The notes beneath the pieces were generated by a model. It was given only the letters and a program-made list of their open reading frames with translations. It made no database searches and was not told where the DNA came from. The position numbers and the translations under genes are program-made. Positions 17,066 through 25,910 of a stretch of 64,000 bases of DNA are shown here, in pieces (within the stretch, counting starts at the first letter, position 1; every line of letters starts with the position of its first letter). Source of the stretch: Neoalteromonas flava. GTDB lineage: Bacteria; Pseudomonadota; Gammaproteobacteria; Enterobacterales; Alteromonadaceae. The DNA lies in the NCBI RefSeq assembly GCF_002807685.1, contig NZ_PEAX01000001.1, positions 496,001 to 560,000 of the forward strand, read 5' to 3'.

Positions 17066-17941
17066 TTATCGGGTCATAGTGTAACCCGGCGCAAGTGTCG
17101 GATTTTCAATATTTTTAAGCACCTCAAGGTTAGCTAGTGCCAACTGACACCCCTGGCCTGTAAAGCGATATCCTGATGAACAATCAACCTGCCAATGGCG
17201 CAACACGTAGGCCGCCAAAGCAGCCTTTACATGTAGTTCATAACGGCCGTCCTGCATGTCAAAATCCAGCTCTACTGCATGTGGAAATTGCAAACTCGGA
17301 TGAGGAATTAGCTCTAATTTAACCGTACTATTAAATTGCCTATCAGCCTTGGCTTCCTCCGTTGGCAATAATTCACGATCTAACAGGTTAATTCGGGTAA
17401 ATCGGGTACATACGTAGTCGCGAAATGCCTGGTGAGAAACATCAAACGAGCGCACATGCCAGCGGTGACCATTATTAACCAAAGCATGCGGCACTAACTC
17501 GCGCTCATGTTCTCCAGAACTGGCTGATACATACTCACAGGCAATCGCTTTTTGTTGATGGATGGCCCGCATTAAAGCAGCAATAATCAGCGCATTGGGA
17601 TGAACCAAACGCACGGCATCAAAGCACTGGGCTGAAGGTTGCACAGGAGAGGAAATGCCATCGCCGAAACCGCGGCTTAAGTTTTGTAGGATTACCTCTG
17701 GGTCATGATTAAATACCGCGCTAAATGTTGTTGTGCGATGATAACGTTTGTCCTGATGAACTAACTGTAAGTTATCTGGTGCCAATGAGCGATACAGAGA
17801 GAAATCACGCGTACTTGCCGCTAAACCCGTCTGAAAACGTTGAATTAAGTCAGTTCGAGCAACCTGACCAAAATATTGCAATGAAAAGTCGATAAACGCG
17901 AGTCTCTCACGTTGCGCATGCGGTAATGTATCTAGGTCCAT
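17066..17941 (-). CDS. WYL-domain transcriptional regulator
   Basis: 291 residues. An N-terminal helix-turn-helix region (about 8-60: QRERLAFIDFSLQYFGQVAR, DLIQRFQTGLAASTRDF) is followed by a WYL domain (about 120-200) with VNNGHRWHVRSFDVSHQAFR and DYVCTRFTRI. The eponymous WYL triplet reads W-H-V here. A WCX-like C-terminal extension ends the protein. WYL proteins sense ligands such as nucleotides or ssDNA and often control phage-defence and DNA-damage genes. It is 45 nt upstream of the SMC gene on the same strand, so it probably autoregulates the whole locus. No clear operator was identified in 17942-18240. Confidence 0.8.
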   Translation of the reverse strand: MDLDTLPHAQRERLAFIDFSLQYFGQVARTDLIQRFQTGLAASTRDFSLYRSLAPDNLQLVHQDKRYHRTTTFSAVFNHDPEVILQNLSRGFGDGISSPVQPSAQCFDAVRLVHPNALIIAALMRAIHQQKAIACEYVSASSGEHERELVPHALVNNGHRWHVRSFDVSHQAFRDYVCTRFTRINLLDRELLPTEEAKADRQFNSTVKLELIPHPSLQFPHAVELDFDMQDGRYELHVKAALAAYVLRHWQVDCSSGYRFTGQGCQLALANLEVLKNIENPTLAPGYTMTR

Positions 17942-18240
17942 AATTTACTCTTAACGGTAATTTAAGAACTACTATAAGTATTCCCAAACTTAAATACAAT
18001 CATTTTGATGCGACCTTTTTGATTCTATTGTCACGGATTATTCACCACGCTTTGAGTGCGTAGCGCTTAAAAAATGGCTGCCATTATGGGGCAAGGTATT
18101 AACGACGTTGAGTGATTTAAATGTAGCTTTTGTTTGCTGTTCTTAAATTTTAAGTTTTGCGGTTCGGTATGTACTCTTAGCATTACCGTGGAGCATTGTT
18201 TGTATTAATCTTTTATCATCATTAACACGACTGAAATTTT

Positions 18241-19410
18241 ATGCGCGTATTGGACGTCTTTTGGATTTTCTTAAAATTAGGCTGCACCAGTTTCGGTGGC
18301 CCTGTGGCTCATCTAGGCTATTTTCGTGAAGCCTTCGTTACTCGGCGCCAGTGGTTAACTGAAAGCGAATTTGCCAATACCCTTGCGTTATGTCAGTTCA
18401 TTCCCGGTCCCGCTAGCAGTCAAGTTGGGGCGGCGATAGGATATGTTCGTGCTGGTTATGCGGGAGCGTTCATGGCTTGGGTTGGTTTTACTCTCCCCTC
18501 CGCAGCACTTATGACCGGATTTGCTTTGTCGCTGGTCAGTTTGGAGTCAAGTCTGATAATACCTGCCGTGCACGCGTTAAAACTTGTTGCCGTAGTCATT
18601 GTTGCGCACGCACTTTGGGGTATGCAACAGTCATTGTGTCATACACATTACCGTAAACTGTGGGCACTTGCTTGTGCTGCTGTATTGATGTTTTTTTCGG
18701 GAGTATTCACACAGTTTGCTCTGATTGTGCTGGGCGCCGTTGCGGGGTGGCTGTTGCTCACCCCAAAACAAACACCAGTAACGGTGAGCAAATTTACCCT
18801 AAACTGGTCGAGCAAATTCTGCCTGACTGCCTTCTCTGTTTTACTTGCCGTGACGTTTATTACTCCAGCAGAACATTCACTTCTCGACCTGTGTGAGCGT
18901 TTGTATCGCAGTGGAGCGCTGGTCTTTGGTGGCGGCCATGTGGTTTTGCCACTGCTTTATGCTGAGTTTGTCACCACCGACTGGCTAAACAGCGACCAGT
19001 TTGTCGCCGGTTACGGTGCGGCGCAGGCGATCCCAGGCCCGCTATTTACCCTGAGCGCTTTTATTGGTGCAAGTGTTGATAGCTCAACGCCAATAGTATT
19101 TGCCGCTCTCGCGACCGTCGCTATATTCCTGCCGGGTATGTTGCTCCTATTCGCAGCCTTACCCTTATGGCAAGTATTACAGACAAAGCCTGTCCTGCAG
19201 GGAGCTCTTGCAGGGGTTAATGTGGTCGTTGTGGGTATCCTTGGTGCGATCCTATTGAATCCGCTACTCAAAGATGCATTACTGCATTGGACTGATGCTG
19301 TATTCGCCCTGATCGCCATTGTGGCAATCATTAGATTCAAACTTCATCCTGGCTGGATCATTATGAGTGCACTTGTCTTCACATTAACCATGGTTAAATT
19401 AGTACCGTAA
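18241..19410 (+). CDS. chrA: Chromate transporter, two-domain ChrA
   Basis: 389 residues, inner-membrane, about ten to twelve helices arranged as two homologous CHR halves. N-terminal half: FLKLGCTSFGGPVAHLGYF and LCQFIPGPASSQVGAAIGY. C-terminal half: GALVFGGGHVVLPLLYAEF and AAQAIPGPLFTLSAFIG. These FGGP and PGP motifs are diagnostic of ChrA, which exports chromate (or sulphate-like oxyanions). Length is typical of long-chain CHR proteins (about 400). ATG 18241 has no strong ribosome binding site. No chrB regulator is adjacent, so the role in chromate resistance is assumed from the family. Confidence 0.88.
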   Translation: MRVLDVFWIFLKLGCTSFGGPVAHLGYFREAFVTRRQWLTESEFANTLALCQFIPGPASSQVGAAIGYVRAGYAGAFMAWVGFTLPSAALMTGFALSLVSLESSLIIPAVHALKLVAVVIVAHALWGMQQSLCHTHYRKLWALACAAVLMFFSGVFTQFALIVLGAVAGWLLLTPKQTPVTVSKFTLNWSSKFCLTAFSVLLAVTFITPAEHSLLDLCERLYRSGALVFGGGHVVLPLLYAEFVTTDWLNSDQFVAGYGAAQAIPGPLFTLSAFIGASVDSSTPIVFAALATVAIFLPGMLLLFAALPLWQVLQTKPVLQGALAGVNVVVVGILGAILLNPLLKDALLHWTDAVFALIAIVAIIRFKLHPGWIIMSALVFTLTMVKLVP

Positions 19411-19413
19411 TCA

Positions 19414-19557
19414 ATGATGCAAGGCCCTCCATTTGCGGAAAATCAAGCTGAGGTAAGCGCCTTTTATTCCTCCTATCCAGCTATTTATTTGCCGGATAAA
19501 AAGGAAGTTATCGGCAGCTTTAGGCGCCAAGTTGCTACGCAAGCCTTGATGTTTTGA
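19414..19557 (+). CDS. Possible small protein, 47 residues, downstream of chrA
   Basis: An open frame starting three bases after the chrA stop: MMQGPPFAENQAEVSAFYSS, then YPAIYLPDKKEVIGSFRRQV and ATQALMF. Composition looks protein-like (balanced charge, aromatic residues) rather than random, but there is no Shine-Dalgarno sequence; translation would need coupling to chrA termination. No family recognised. It could also be a decayed gene fragment. Confidence 0.3.
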   Translation: MMQGPPFAENQAEVSAFYSSYPAIYLPDKKEVIGSFRRQVATQALMF

Positions 19558-19693
19558 ATGACTCATAAAAGTAAGGACCATTTTTCAAAACTGCACTTTC
19601 GGCTAATAAATGTTTCATTTCAGTTCGCCTTGCGACTTTACAACTTCGCTGCTTAACTATAGGAGAATAGACTTTGACGAATTGAGAGGTTGA

Positions 19694-21007
19694 ATGGTCA
19701 TTAGACATGGAACAGCGCGCAACTCGCGTGCGAAGATGGACCGCATGTCTATCCCCAACCCAATATTGCTAATTGAAGACAACGATATCCTCGCCGAAAT
19801 CGTACAGTTTAAAATTACTGAGCAGTATGATGTAGAGATCCACCACGCACGGAGCCACGCAGAAGCAAAACAGTTGCTCACCCAGCATCGCTCGAATTAT
19901 CTGGTCGCTTTGTGTGACTTAGTATTGCCTGATGCCCCGAATGGAGAGGTATTGAAACTAGTCGCAAAAGCCAACGTTAGATCTATTGCTTTAACGGGAT
20001 TAACCGAAAAATCGCATTTTCAAGATGAGTTCAAAGGCAAGCTTGTTGACTATGTAGCCAAAGATACTCCCAATGCAATTAATTACACGGTGAACTTGAT
20101 AGGCAGACTCTACAAGAATCGCTCAATGAAAGCGTTAGTGGTTGATGACTCACAAACCGGTTTATCTATCTTAAGTAACTATCTAACCCTATTGAATTTT
20201 AACGTGTACACCGCAAAAGACGGTGTTGAGGCTATCGACGTTTTAAAACAAGAAACCGACACAAGACTGATGATCGCCGATTATGAAATGCCACGCATGG
20301 ATGGTATCCAACTGGTTATAGAAACGCGGAAATTAATTAATAAGAACAAACTCGCAATTATTGGTGTGTCCTCAACAGGGCGCGCAGACATAGGCGCAAT
20401 GTTTATCAAAAATGGCGCCAACGACTTTTTAAGCAAACCCTACACGCTAGAAGAGCTGATTTGCCGCATCAATATGAATATGGATGCTCTCGACAATATT
20501 GACTATATCTTTGAGCTAGCGAACAAAGATGGGCTAACCGGTTTGTTTAATCGCCGTTATTTCTTTGGTGAGGTTGAAAAGATTGATGAGACGTGGGTCA
20601 CTGCGGGCAGCGAGTTTTCCTGTGCGATGATAGATATTGACCATTTTAAGCGTATCAATGATACCCATGGCCATGATTGCGGAGATCAGGTATTGCGAGT
20701 GTTTGCAAAAACACTGACCGAATATTTTTCCACTGAATTAGTCGCAAGACTGGGGGGCGAAGAATTTGCAGTGATATGTGCCCCGGAAAATAAGCTGGAA
20801 TTTACGTCTCAGCTAGAAAATTTTCGCAAATATATTGAAGCCAATCCTATTGGGTGGGAAGGAAATATTATTACTGTTACGGTCAGTATCGGATTATGTA
20901 CTGCACCCTCTATGCCGGCAGAGGCCATGTTGAAGCACGCAGACAACAACCTTTACAAAGCAAAGGAGGGGGGACGCAATCAAATTATTGCTCTTTCTCC
21001 TACCTGA
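19694..21007 (+). CDS. Two-receiver response regulator with GGDEF domain (diguanylate cyclase)
   Basis: 437 residues: REC1 (about 23-140, phospho-acceptor D75 in ALCDLVLPD), REC2 (about 146-262, acceptor D196 in MIADYEMPRMDG, switch Lys in FLSKPY), GGDEF domain (about 275-435). The active motif is GGEEF (354-358), with DGLTGLFNRRYF and MIDIDHFKRINDTHGHDCGD, so c-di-GMP synthesis is expected. The usual RxxD inhibitory site before GGEEF is absent (FSTE instead). GAGAGG precedes ATG 19694; an internal ATG at 19736 is an alternative. No histidine kinase is adjacent. It probably turns a phosphorelay signal into biofilm or motility control. Confidence 0.9.
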   Translation: MVIRHGTARNSRAKMDRMSIPNPILLIEDNDILAEIVQFKITEQYDVEIHHARSHAEAKQLLTQHRSNYLVALCDLVLPDAPNGEVLKLVAKANVRSIALTGLTEKSHFQDEFKGKLVDYVAKDTPNAINYTVNLIGRLYKNRSMKALVVDDSQTGLSILSNYLTLLNFNVYTAKDGVEAIDVLKQETDTRLMIADYEMPRMDGIQLVIETRKLINKNKLAIIGVSSTGRADIGAMFIKNGANDFLSKPYTLEELICRINMNMDALDNIDYIFELANKDGLTGLFNRRYFFGEVEKIDETWVTAGSEFSCAMIDIDHFKRINDTHGHDCGDQVLRVFAKTLTEYFSTELVARLGGEEFAVICAPENKLEFTSQLENFRKYIEANPIGWEGNIITVTVSIGLCTAPSMPAEAMLKHADNNLYKAKEGGRNQIIALSPT

Positions 21008-21218
21008 TAAAACTGAAAGTCTTAGATTTAACGTTGCCCCACTAAGCGCACACAATTTTGCAGAGATAGTCGCCTAAAATCTTGTATTTCTTTACTGTAC
21101 ACTACCGTAATATTAAGGATAATAATCCCTAGTATCATTCTTACAGCCAGTTTTTACGTGTTAAATAGCTTATCTGCTTTTCCGTATACTGAATGACGAT
21201 TTGGATAAAAGGAATACC

Positions 21219-22106
21219 TTGTCAACTAACCCCAAAATTACGATCGGAATTGACGGCGGTGGCACTAAATGTAGCGCCTGGGTAATTAATCAAGACTTGC
21301 ACGTGCTCGGTAAAGGTGTTGCTGGTTCCGCGAATATAGCTCGCGATTTTGATAATGCCAGCCTATCAATTGAGTCAGCCATCAAAGCCGCATTAATTGA
21401 TGCCAGTATGCCTCATGCATTTAGTTCACAGTTACCACCGATAGTGGCGGGTTTTGCTGGATTTAATGTACAAAGTGCACAAAAGAAACTGGCATTATGG
21501 GCAACCCAGTTCCCTTCTTTTCATGCCACGAGTGACCTTGAGGTTTCCTTGTATGGGGCCCATGCGGGACAAAATGGTAGCGTTTTGATAGTCGGCACGG
21601 GCTCATGCTCGGCCGCACTTAACACAGGTCAGATCAAGCAATGGGGTGGTCACGGTTTTTTAATTGGTGATAAAGGTAGTGGTGCGTGGTTAGGCCAGCA
21701 AGCGATCCAGCGCGTATTGTTGGCTATTGATGATGCTGCAACGCAAAACGATCCATTATTTTTTTCCACTCTCAGCGAGCAAGTCGGCGCGCGTGAGGCT
21801 CCGGGCCTTGTTGAGCAATTTTGCCAAGCCTCGCCTGCTACGTTTGCCAAGCTAGCGCCTACTGTCGTAGCTCTAGCTGAAGAGGGGTCTGAAATTGCCT
21901 TGGCAATAGTTCGTGAAGGTGCAAGCTACCTCTCCCAAATAGCTGAACATGCAATTCAGTATAGTAGTGGCAAGATTGCAATCACCGGCGGTATGAGCTG
22001 TAAAATGGCGCCTTGGTTAACAGACGAAATTCAAGAAAAGGTATCTGAGCCGGCGTATGGTGCCGAAATAGGTGCCGTTTTATGGCATAAAGCGATGGAG
22101 CGCTAA
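21219..22106 (+). CDS. BadF/BadG-type sugar kinase (glucosamine / N-acetylglucosamine kinase-like)
   Basis: 295 residues in the ASKHA ATPase fold. Phosphate-1 loop ITIGIDGGGTKCSAWV at the N-terminus, AGFAGFNVQSAQ, phosphate-2 VLIVGTGSCSAAL, and adenosine region KIAITGGMSCKMAPWL near the end. This pattern matches the BadF/BadG/BcrA/BcrD ATPase family, whose proteobacterial single-domain members are mostly glucosamine or GlcNAc kinases (GspK). The start is taken as TTG 21219, five bases after AAAGGA; the in-frame TTG at 21201 would contain that site. Convergent with sufE, stop codons overlapping by two bases. No chitin or GlcNAc genes are near. Confidence 0.72.
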   Translation: MSTNPKITIGIDGGGTKCSAWVINQDLHVLGKGVAGSANIARDFDNASLSIESAIKAALIDASMPHAFSSQLPPIVAGFAGFNVQSAQKKLALWATQFPSFHATSDLEVSLYGAHAGQNGSVLIVGTGSCSAALNTGQIKQWGGHGFLIGDKGSGAWLGQQAIQRVLLAIDDAATQNDPLFFSTLSEQVGAREAPGLVEQFCQASPATFAKLAPTVVALAEEGSEIALAIVREGASYLSQIAEHAIQYSSGKIAITGGMSCKMAPWLTDEIQEKVSEPAYGAEIGAVLWHKAMER

Positions 22107-22510
22107 GCCGCGCTTGCCATCTCGCGGATTTTACCAACAATGGCACGCAAGCCATTGCCCCGTGTCGGAGTGATATGCCGCTCTAAGTCTAATTCTGTGA
22201 AATAACCGTCAATATCAAAAGCCAGAATTTGCGCAGGAGACTTATGATTATAGGCCGCCATCACGAGAGCCAGAAGCCCCTGAACGATAACTGCATCACT
22301 GTCTACTTCAAACTCAAACACGCCATTGGACTGATTAGCTTTTAGCCACACGCTGCTTTGGCAGCCTTTAACCAGCTTATCAGGGGTACGTTCATCCTCC
22401 GGTAACCCTGACAAGTGTTTACCTAAGTCGATGATATATTGGTAACGTTGCTCCCAATCATCAAAAAACGCTAAATCATCGACAATTTCTTCACTGGTAG
22501 GCAATGCCAT
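22103..22510 (-). CDS. sufE: Sulphur acceptor protein SufE
   Basis: 135 residues. Active-site Cys50 lies in LVKGCQSSVWL, the SufE hallmark; the remainder (ALVMAAYNHKSPAQILAFDI, ITPTRGNGLRAIVGKI) fits the SufE/CsdE fold. It accepts persulphide sulphur from SufS and passes it to the SufBCD scaffold. It is the last gene of the suf operon, 15 nt after sufT, and ends against the stop codon of the kinase gene. Confidence 0.92.
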   Translation of the reverse strand: MALPTSEEIVDDLAFFDDWEQRYQYIIDLGKHLSGLPEDERTPDKLVKGCQSSVWLKANQSNGVFEFEVDSDAVIVQGLLALVMAAYNHKSPAQILAFDIDGYFTELDLERHITPTRGNGLRAIVGKIREMASAA

Positions 22511-22525
22511 TACTTATCCTTGCGG

Positions 22526-23059
22526 TTAAAAAAACACGCCCGCTTCAAGCTGGGCTTCTTCACTCATCATCTCGCGTGACCACGGTGGGTCGAACACCAA
22601 ATCAACCTTCACGTCATCGACAAATGGTACCATTTTCACACGATACTCAACATCTCCAACCAACACTGGTCCCATGCCACAACCGGGTGCAGTCAGTGTC
22701 ATTGCAATCGTAACCAAGCGTTTACCCTGATCAATATTAACGCTATAAATAAGGCCCAAAGAGACCAAATTAATTGGGATCTCAGGGTCATACACAGATT
22801 CTAGTGCTTGCCAAACTTGCTGTTCATCAATCTGCCCATCAGATGGCGAAGTAAACCGTAATTCAGTGACTTTGCGACCAATCGCATCGGCATCGGTGCC
22901 ATCTATACGATACATATTGCCGCGCCATGTGACGGTATAATTTCCACCTAAATCTTGGGTAATATTAACAAACTCACCTTCAGGAATAGTGACAGGGTTT
23001 CCCGCTGGGACCAAACGCGCTTTACAGTCACGTTCAGTGACCACCATTTTTTGTTGCAT
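22526..23059 (-). CDS. sufT: Fe-S assembly factor SufT (MIP18-family domain)
   Basis: 177 residues. An N-terminal SufT-specific region (ERDCKARLVPAGNPVTIPEG, VTWRGNMYRI) precedes a MIP18/DUF59 domain with VYDPEIPINLVSLGLIY and MTLTAPGCGMGPVL. The DPE-P-x-N-x-x-x-L-G-L motif and the lone reactive Cys in APGC are typical. SufT proteins help mature Fe-S proteins, notably during high demand, and often travel with suf genes. It lies 11 nt after sufA and 15 nt before sufE. The Met at residue 5 is an alternative start; no strong ribosome binding site separates them. Confidence 0.88.
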   Translation of the reverse strand: MQQKMVVTERDCKARLVPAGNPVTIPEGEFVNITQDLGGNYTVTWRGNMYRIDGTDADAIGRKVTELRFTSPSDGQIDEQQVWQALESVYDPEIPINLVSLGLIYSVNIDQGKRLVTIAMTLTAPGCGMGPVLVGDVEYRVKMVPFVDDVKVDLVFDPPWSREMMSEEAQLEAGVFF

Positions 23060-23070
23060 ATTTGTGGGTC

Positions 23071-23427
23071 TTATCCGACGTTAAAGCTTTCACCGCAGCC
23101 GCATTCATCGACGACATTGGGATTGTTATATTTAATCACACCATTAATACCTTCTTTGACATAGTCAATTTCAGTATTACGCACGATATCAACTGCATCA
23201 GCCGCGACAGCAACGGTCAAACGATCACTAACTAGAATGACCTCATCCCCCTCTTTTGCTGTGTCAGCAAAATCAAGAACATAAGCATAACCAGTGCAGC
23301 CACTTGCCTTGGTCGATAGACGAATAATCTGGTTCGGTTGCTGCTTGAGCTTACCTTCGAAGTGACGGATAGCACTGTCAGTGAGCGAAATCACTTGTTT
23401 GCTGGGAACGAAAGTTTCAACACTCAT
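23071..23427 (-). CDS. sufA: A-type Fe-S carrier SufA
   Basis: 118 residues of the HesB/IscA/SufA family. The three cluster-binding cysteines are present: C44 in SGCTGYAY, C109 and C111 in DECGCGESF. It carries Fe-S clusters from the SufBCD scaffold to target proteins. It sits 9 nt after sufS within the operon; this context favours SufA over ErpA or IscA. Confidence 0.92.
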   Translation of the reverse strand: MSVETFVPSKQVISLTDSAIRHFEGKLKQQPNQIIRLSTKASGCTGYAYVLDFADTAKEGDEVILVSDRLTVAVAADAVDIVRNTEIDYVKEGINGVIKYNNPNVVDECGCGESFNVG

Positions 23428-23436
23428 AAAAATCTC

Positions 23437-24654
23437 CTACGCCAACATCATTTTGGCTTTGTCTAGGGCAGCAAAGAAGCGGTCAATATCATCAGTTGTA
23501 TTGTACAACGAGAACGACGCTCGAGCGGTGCCCGGAATACCTAAACGCTTCATGAGCGGTTGTGCGCAGTTGTCACCTGTACGAATCGCTACACCTTGCT
23601 TATCCAAGATAAACCCGACGTCTGCCGGATGCGCCCCTTTTAACATGAAACTCATTACGCCGACTTTATGCGCCGCGGTACCAATCAGTTGCAGCCCGTC
23701 AAACAGCTCGGCTTTATGCGTCGCGTATTGTAGTAAATCTTGTTCATGCTGCTGAACAGCAGCCAAATCCAACTGACTAAACCACGCAATCGCTGCACCC
23801 AATCCAATCGCTCCAGCGATGTTTGGAGTACCCGCTTCTAAACGGTTTGGTAGTGAGCCCCACGTGGCACTGTGATATTCCACATCATGGATCATTTCAC
23901 CACCGACCTGCCACACCGGCCAAGATTCAAGCACATTGCGTTTACCCCACAACGCACCAATACCAGTTGGCGCAAATATTTTATGCCCGGAAAAGGCGTA
24001 AAAATCGCAACCTATGGCTTGTACATCAACGCCGCCATGGGCGATACCTTGAGCACCATCAATTAACACCCAAGCGCCCTTCGCTTTGGCCTTCGCAGTT
24101 AATTCTTTGATTGGGTTCACCGTACCCAAAGCGTTTGATACGTGCGGCATCGCGAGCAAACGCGTTTTATCGCTAAGCAAACGATCAAACGCAGCAATAT
24201 CCAACTCGCCGTTATCAAAGATTGGCACAACCTTCAACGAGGCACCGCTGCGCTTACAGGCTTGTTGCCAAGTCACTAAATTGGCGTGATGCTCTAACTC
24301 AGTGACCAGCACTTCATCACCGGGTTTGAGTAACTGACCAGCACCATTCGCGACCAAATTGATCGCTTCTGTGGTACCACTGGTCCAGATCACTTCTTCA
24401 CGGTGTTCCGCATTGATGAATGCCGCCACGGTATCGCGCGCCTTTTCATAGCGACGCGTGGCCTCATCAGAGAGTTGGTGCGCACCCCGATGCACATTGG
24501 CATTGCAGTTGGTGTAAAAATCCACCAAAGCATCGATCACCGCTTGCGGCTTTTGCGTAGTCGCAGCGTTATCGAGATAAACCAGGGGTTTGCCATCAAG
24601 TTCTCGGGAAAGCAATGGAAATTCAGCGCGCACCGCGTGAACGTCAAAACTCAT
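23437..24654 (-). CDS. sufS: Cysteine desulfurase SufS
   Basis: 405 residues, PLP enzyme converting cysteine to alanine with persulphide release. LVYLDNAATTQKPQAVIDAL at the N-terminus, HHANLVTWQ, VLIDGAQGIAHG, and SGHKIFAPTGIGALWG containing the PLP lysine. The catalytic cysteine is in IRTGDNCAQPLM, set in the group II (SufS/CsdA) short loop. Length equals the family norm (about 406). It overlaps sufD by 4 nt. It works with SufE, encoded three genes later. Confidence 0.95.
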   Translation of the reverse strand: MSFDVHAVRAEFPLLSRELDGKPLVYLDNAATTQKPQAVIDALVDFYTNCNANVHRGAHQLSDEATRRYEKARDTVAAFINAEHREEVIWTSGTTEAINLVANGAGQLLKPGDEVLVTELEHHANLVTWQQACKRSGASLKVVPIFDNGELDIAAFDRLLSDKTRLLAMPHVSNALGTVNPIKELTAKAKAKGAWVLIDGAQGIAHGGVDVQAIGCDFYAFSGHKIFAPTGIGALWGKRNVLESWPVWQVGGEMIHDVEYHSATWGSLPNRLEAGTPNIAGAIGLGAAIAWFSQLDLAAVQQHEQDLLQYATHKAELFDGLQLIGTAAHKVGVMSFMLKGAHPADVGFILDKQGVAIRTGDNCAQPLMKRLGIPGTARASFSLYNTTDDIDRFFAALDKAKMMLA

Positions 24655-25910
24655 TTGACCTCCATCTCAGCAAAACGATTGCGCAATAGTGGTGTCAGCC
24701 AATCTCTAAGTGCTGCATTTGGCATATCGTTCACTAACTCTTGAATAAAACCAAAATTCAGCATTATCAAAGCTTTAGAACGTTCGATACCGCGACTCAA
24801 AAGGTAATACAAGGCTTTTTCTTCAATCTCTGCTACCGTGGCGCCATGCGCGCATTGCACGTCATCAGCGTAAATTTCAAGCTCCGGCTTGGTATTAACT
24901 AAAGCGCGACGCGACAGTAATAAGTTTCTATTATTCAGTTCAGCCAACGTTTTTTGTGCGTCACGATGAATGTGAATTCGTCCGTTAAACACCGCTCGAG
25001 CTCGATCACCAATGATACCGCGCGCATTCTCTTCGGTTTTGCCATTCGGCATCGCATGCTCTATGGTCGAGTGCAGATCAAACAGTTCGCCTTCTGCCAA
25101 TAAATAAATCGCGTTCATTTTAGCTTTGGCATGTTCACCGGCGTGAATAATATCAACGTCAATGCGTGATAATTCACTACCAAAACCCACTAATGTGCTA
25201 TTTAGCTTGGCTTCAGTTAAGAGATTGAAATGACTACCACCCACTTGTTTAGCTGCGCCGGTATGCATAGCAAAACGGTAATGCTCAAGCGACGCATGCT
25301 CACCGACGCTGTATTCTGCAAACGCTGTAGTAAAGCTTGCTGTGTCACCACAGCCGTGTTCAATCACTGTGACATGACTGTGTGTTTGTAGATTAACCAA
25401 AACGCGAGTGTGCGCATCGATGTCTTGAGTGGCAACATTCACAATACGCAGCGGTCGCTCTACTTTTACGTTTGCTGCAACGTCAATATAAACACCTTGC
25501 TGGCACACAGTATCATTGACTAATCCAAAAATATGGCGTTCTGGCTTCACTGAGGCGAACAGCGCTGATATTGCTTGCTGAGCTTCAGCATCGGCTGTCG
25601 CAAGCGAAACAATACTTACCCCTTCAGGTAAATCGATTGCTTGAATGTCAGTCACTAACTGACCATCACAGAACACGATATCAACTGCTTCAAGCCCTGC
25701 AACAGCCGGAGCTGTTGCAGCTTCAACCGTTGTGCTGATAGTCATTGAGCGATTAGTTACCGATGTTAATGGGGTAAACTGCCACGCCTCGCTGCGTGCC
25801 TTTGGCCATCCATCAGCTTTCAGCTTCGCTAGGGCCTGCTCTCTTGCTGGCGACAGATAATCGTCGACACCGTCAGCCGCTGCAATGACCTGTTCAAGCC
25901 ATTGACTCAT
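24651..25910 (-). CDS. sufD: Fe-S scaffold subunit SufD
   Basis: 419 residues. N-terminal helical part (LAKLKADGWPKARSEAWQFT) and a beta-helix core, with the conserved C-terminal block VNTKPELEIYADDVQCAHGA, TVAEIEEKALYYLLSRGIER. The conserved His in CAHGA matches the SufD residue implicated in cluster building at the SufB-SufD interface. It overlaps sufC and sufS by 4 nt on either side, giving coupled translation. Confidence 0.94.
   Translation of the reverse strand: MSQWLEQVIAAADGVDDYLSPAREQALAKLKADGWPKARSEAWQFTPLTSVTNRSMTISTTVEAATAPAVAGLEAVDIVFCDGQLVTDIQAIDLPEGVSIVSLATADAEAQQAISALFASVKPERHIFGLVNDTVCQQGVYIDVAANVKVERPLRIVNVATQDIDAHTRVLVNLQTHSHVTVIEHGCGDTASFTTAFAEYSVGEHASLEHYRFAMHTGAAKQVGGSHFNLLTEAKLNSTLVGFGSELSRIDVDIIHAGEHAKAKMNAIYLLAEGELFDLHSTIEHAMPNGKTEENARGIIGDRARAVFNGRIHIHRDAQKTLAELNNRNLLLSRRALVNTKPELEIYADDVQCAHGATVAEIEEKALYYLLSRGIERSKALIMLNFGFIQELVNDMPNAALRDWLTPLLRNRFAEMEVK

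Noticed and set aside
21115-21150. Fur- or NagC-like site before the BadF-type kinase
   Set aside because: GATAATAATCCCTAGTATC keeps the outer GATA/TATC but the centre is not palindromic and the gene is not an iron target.
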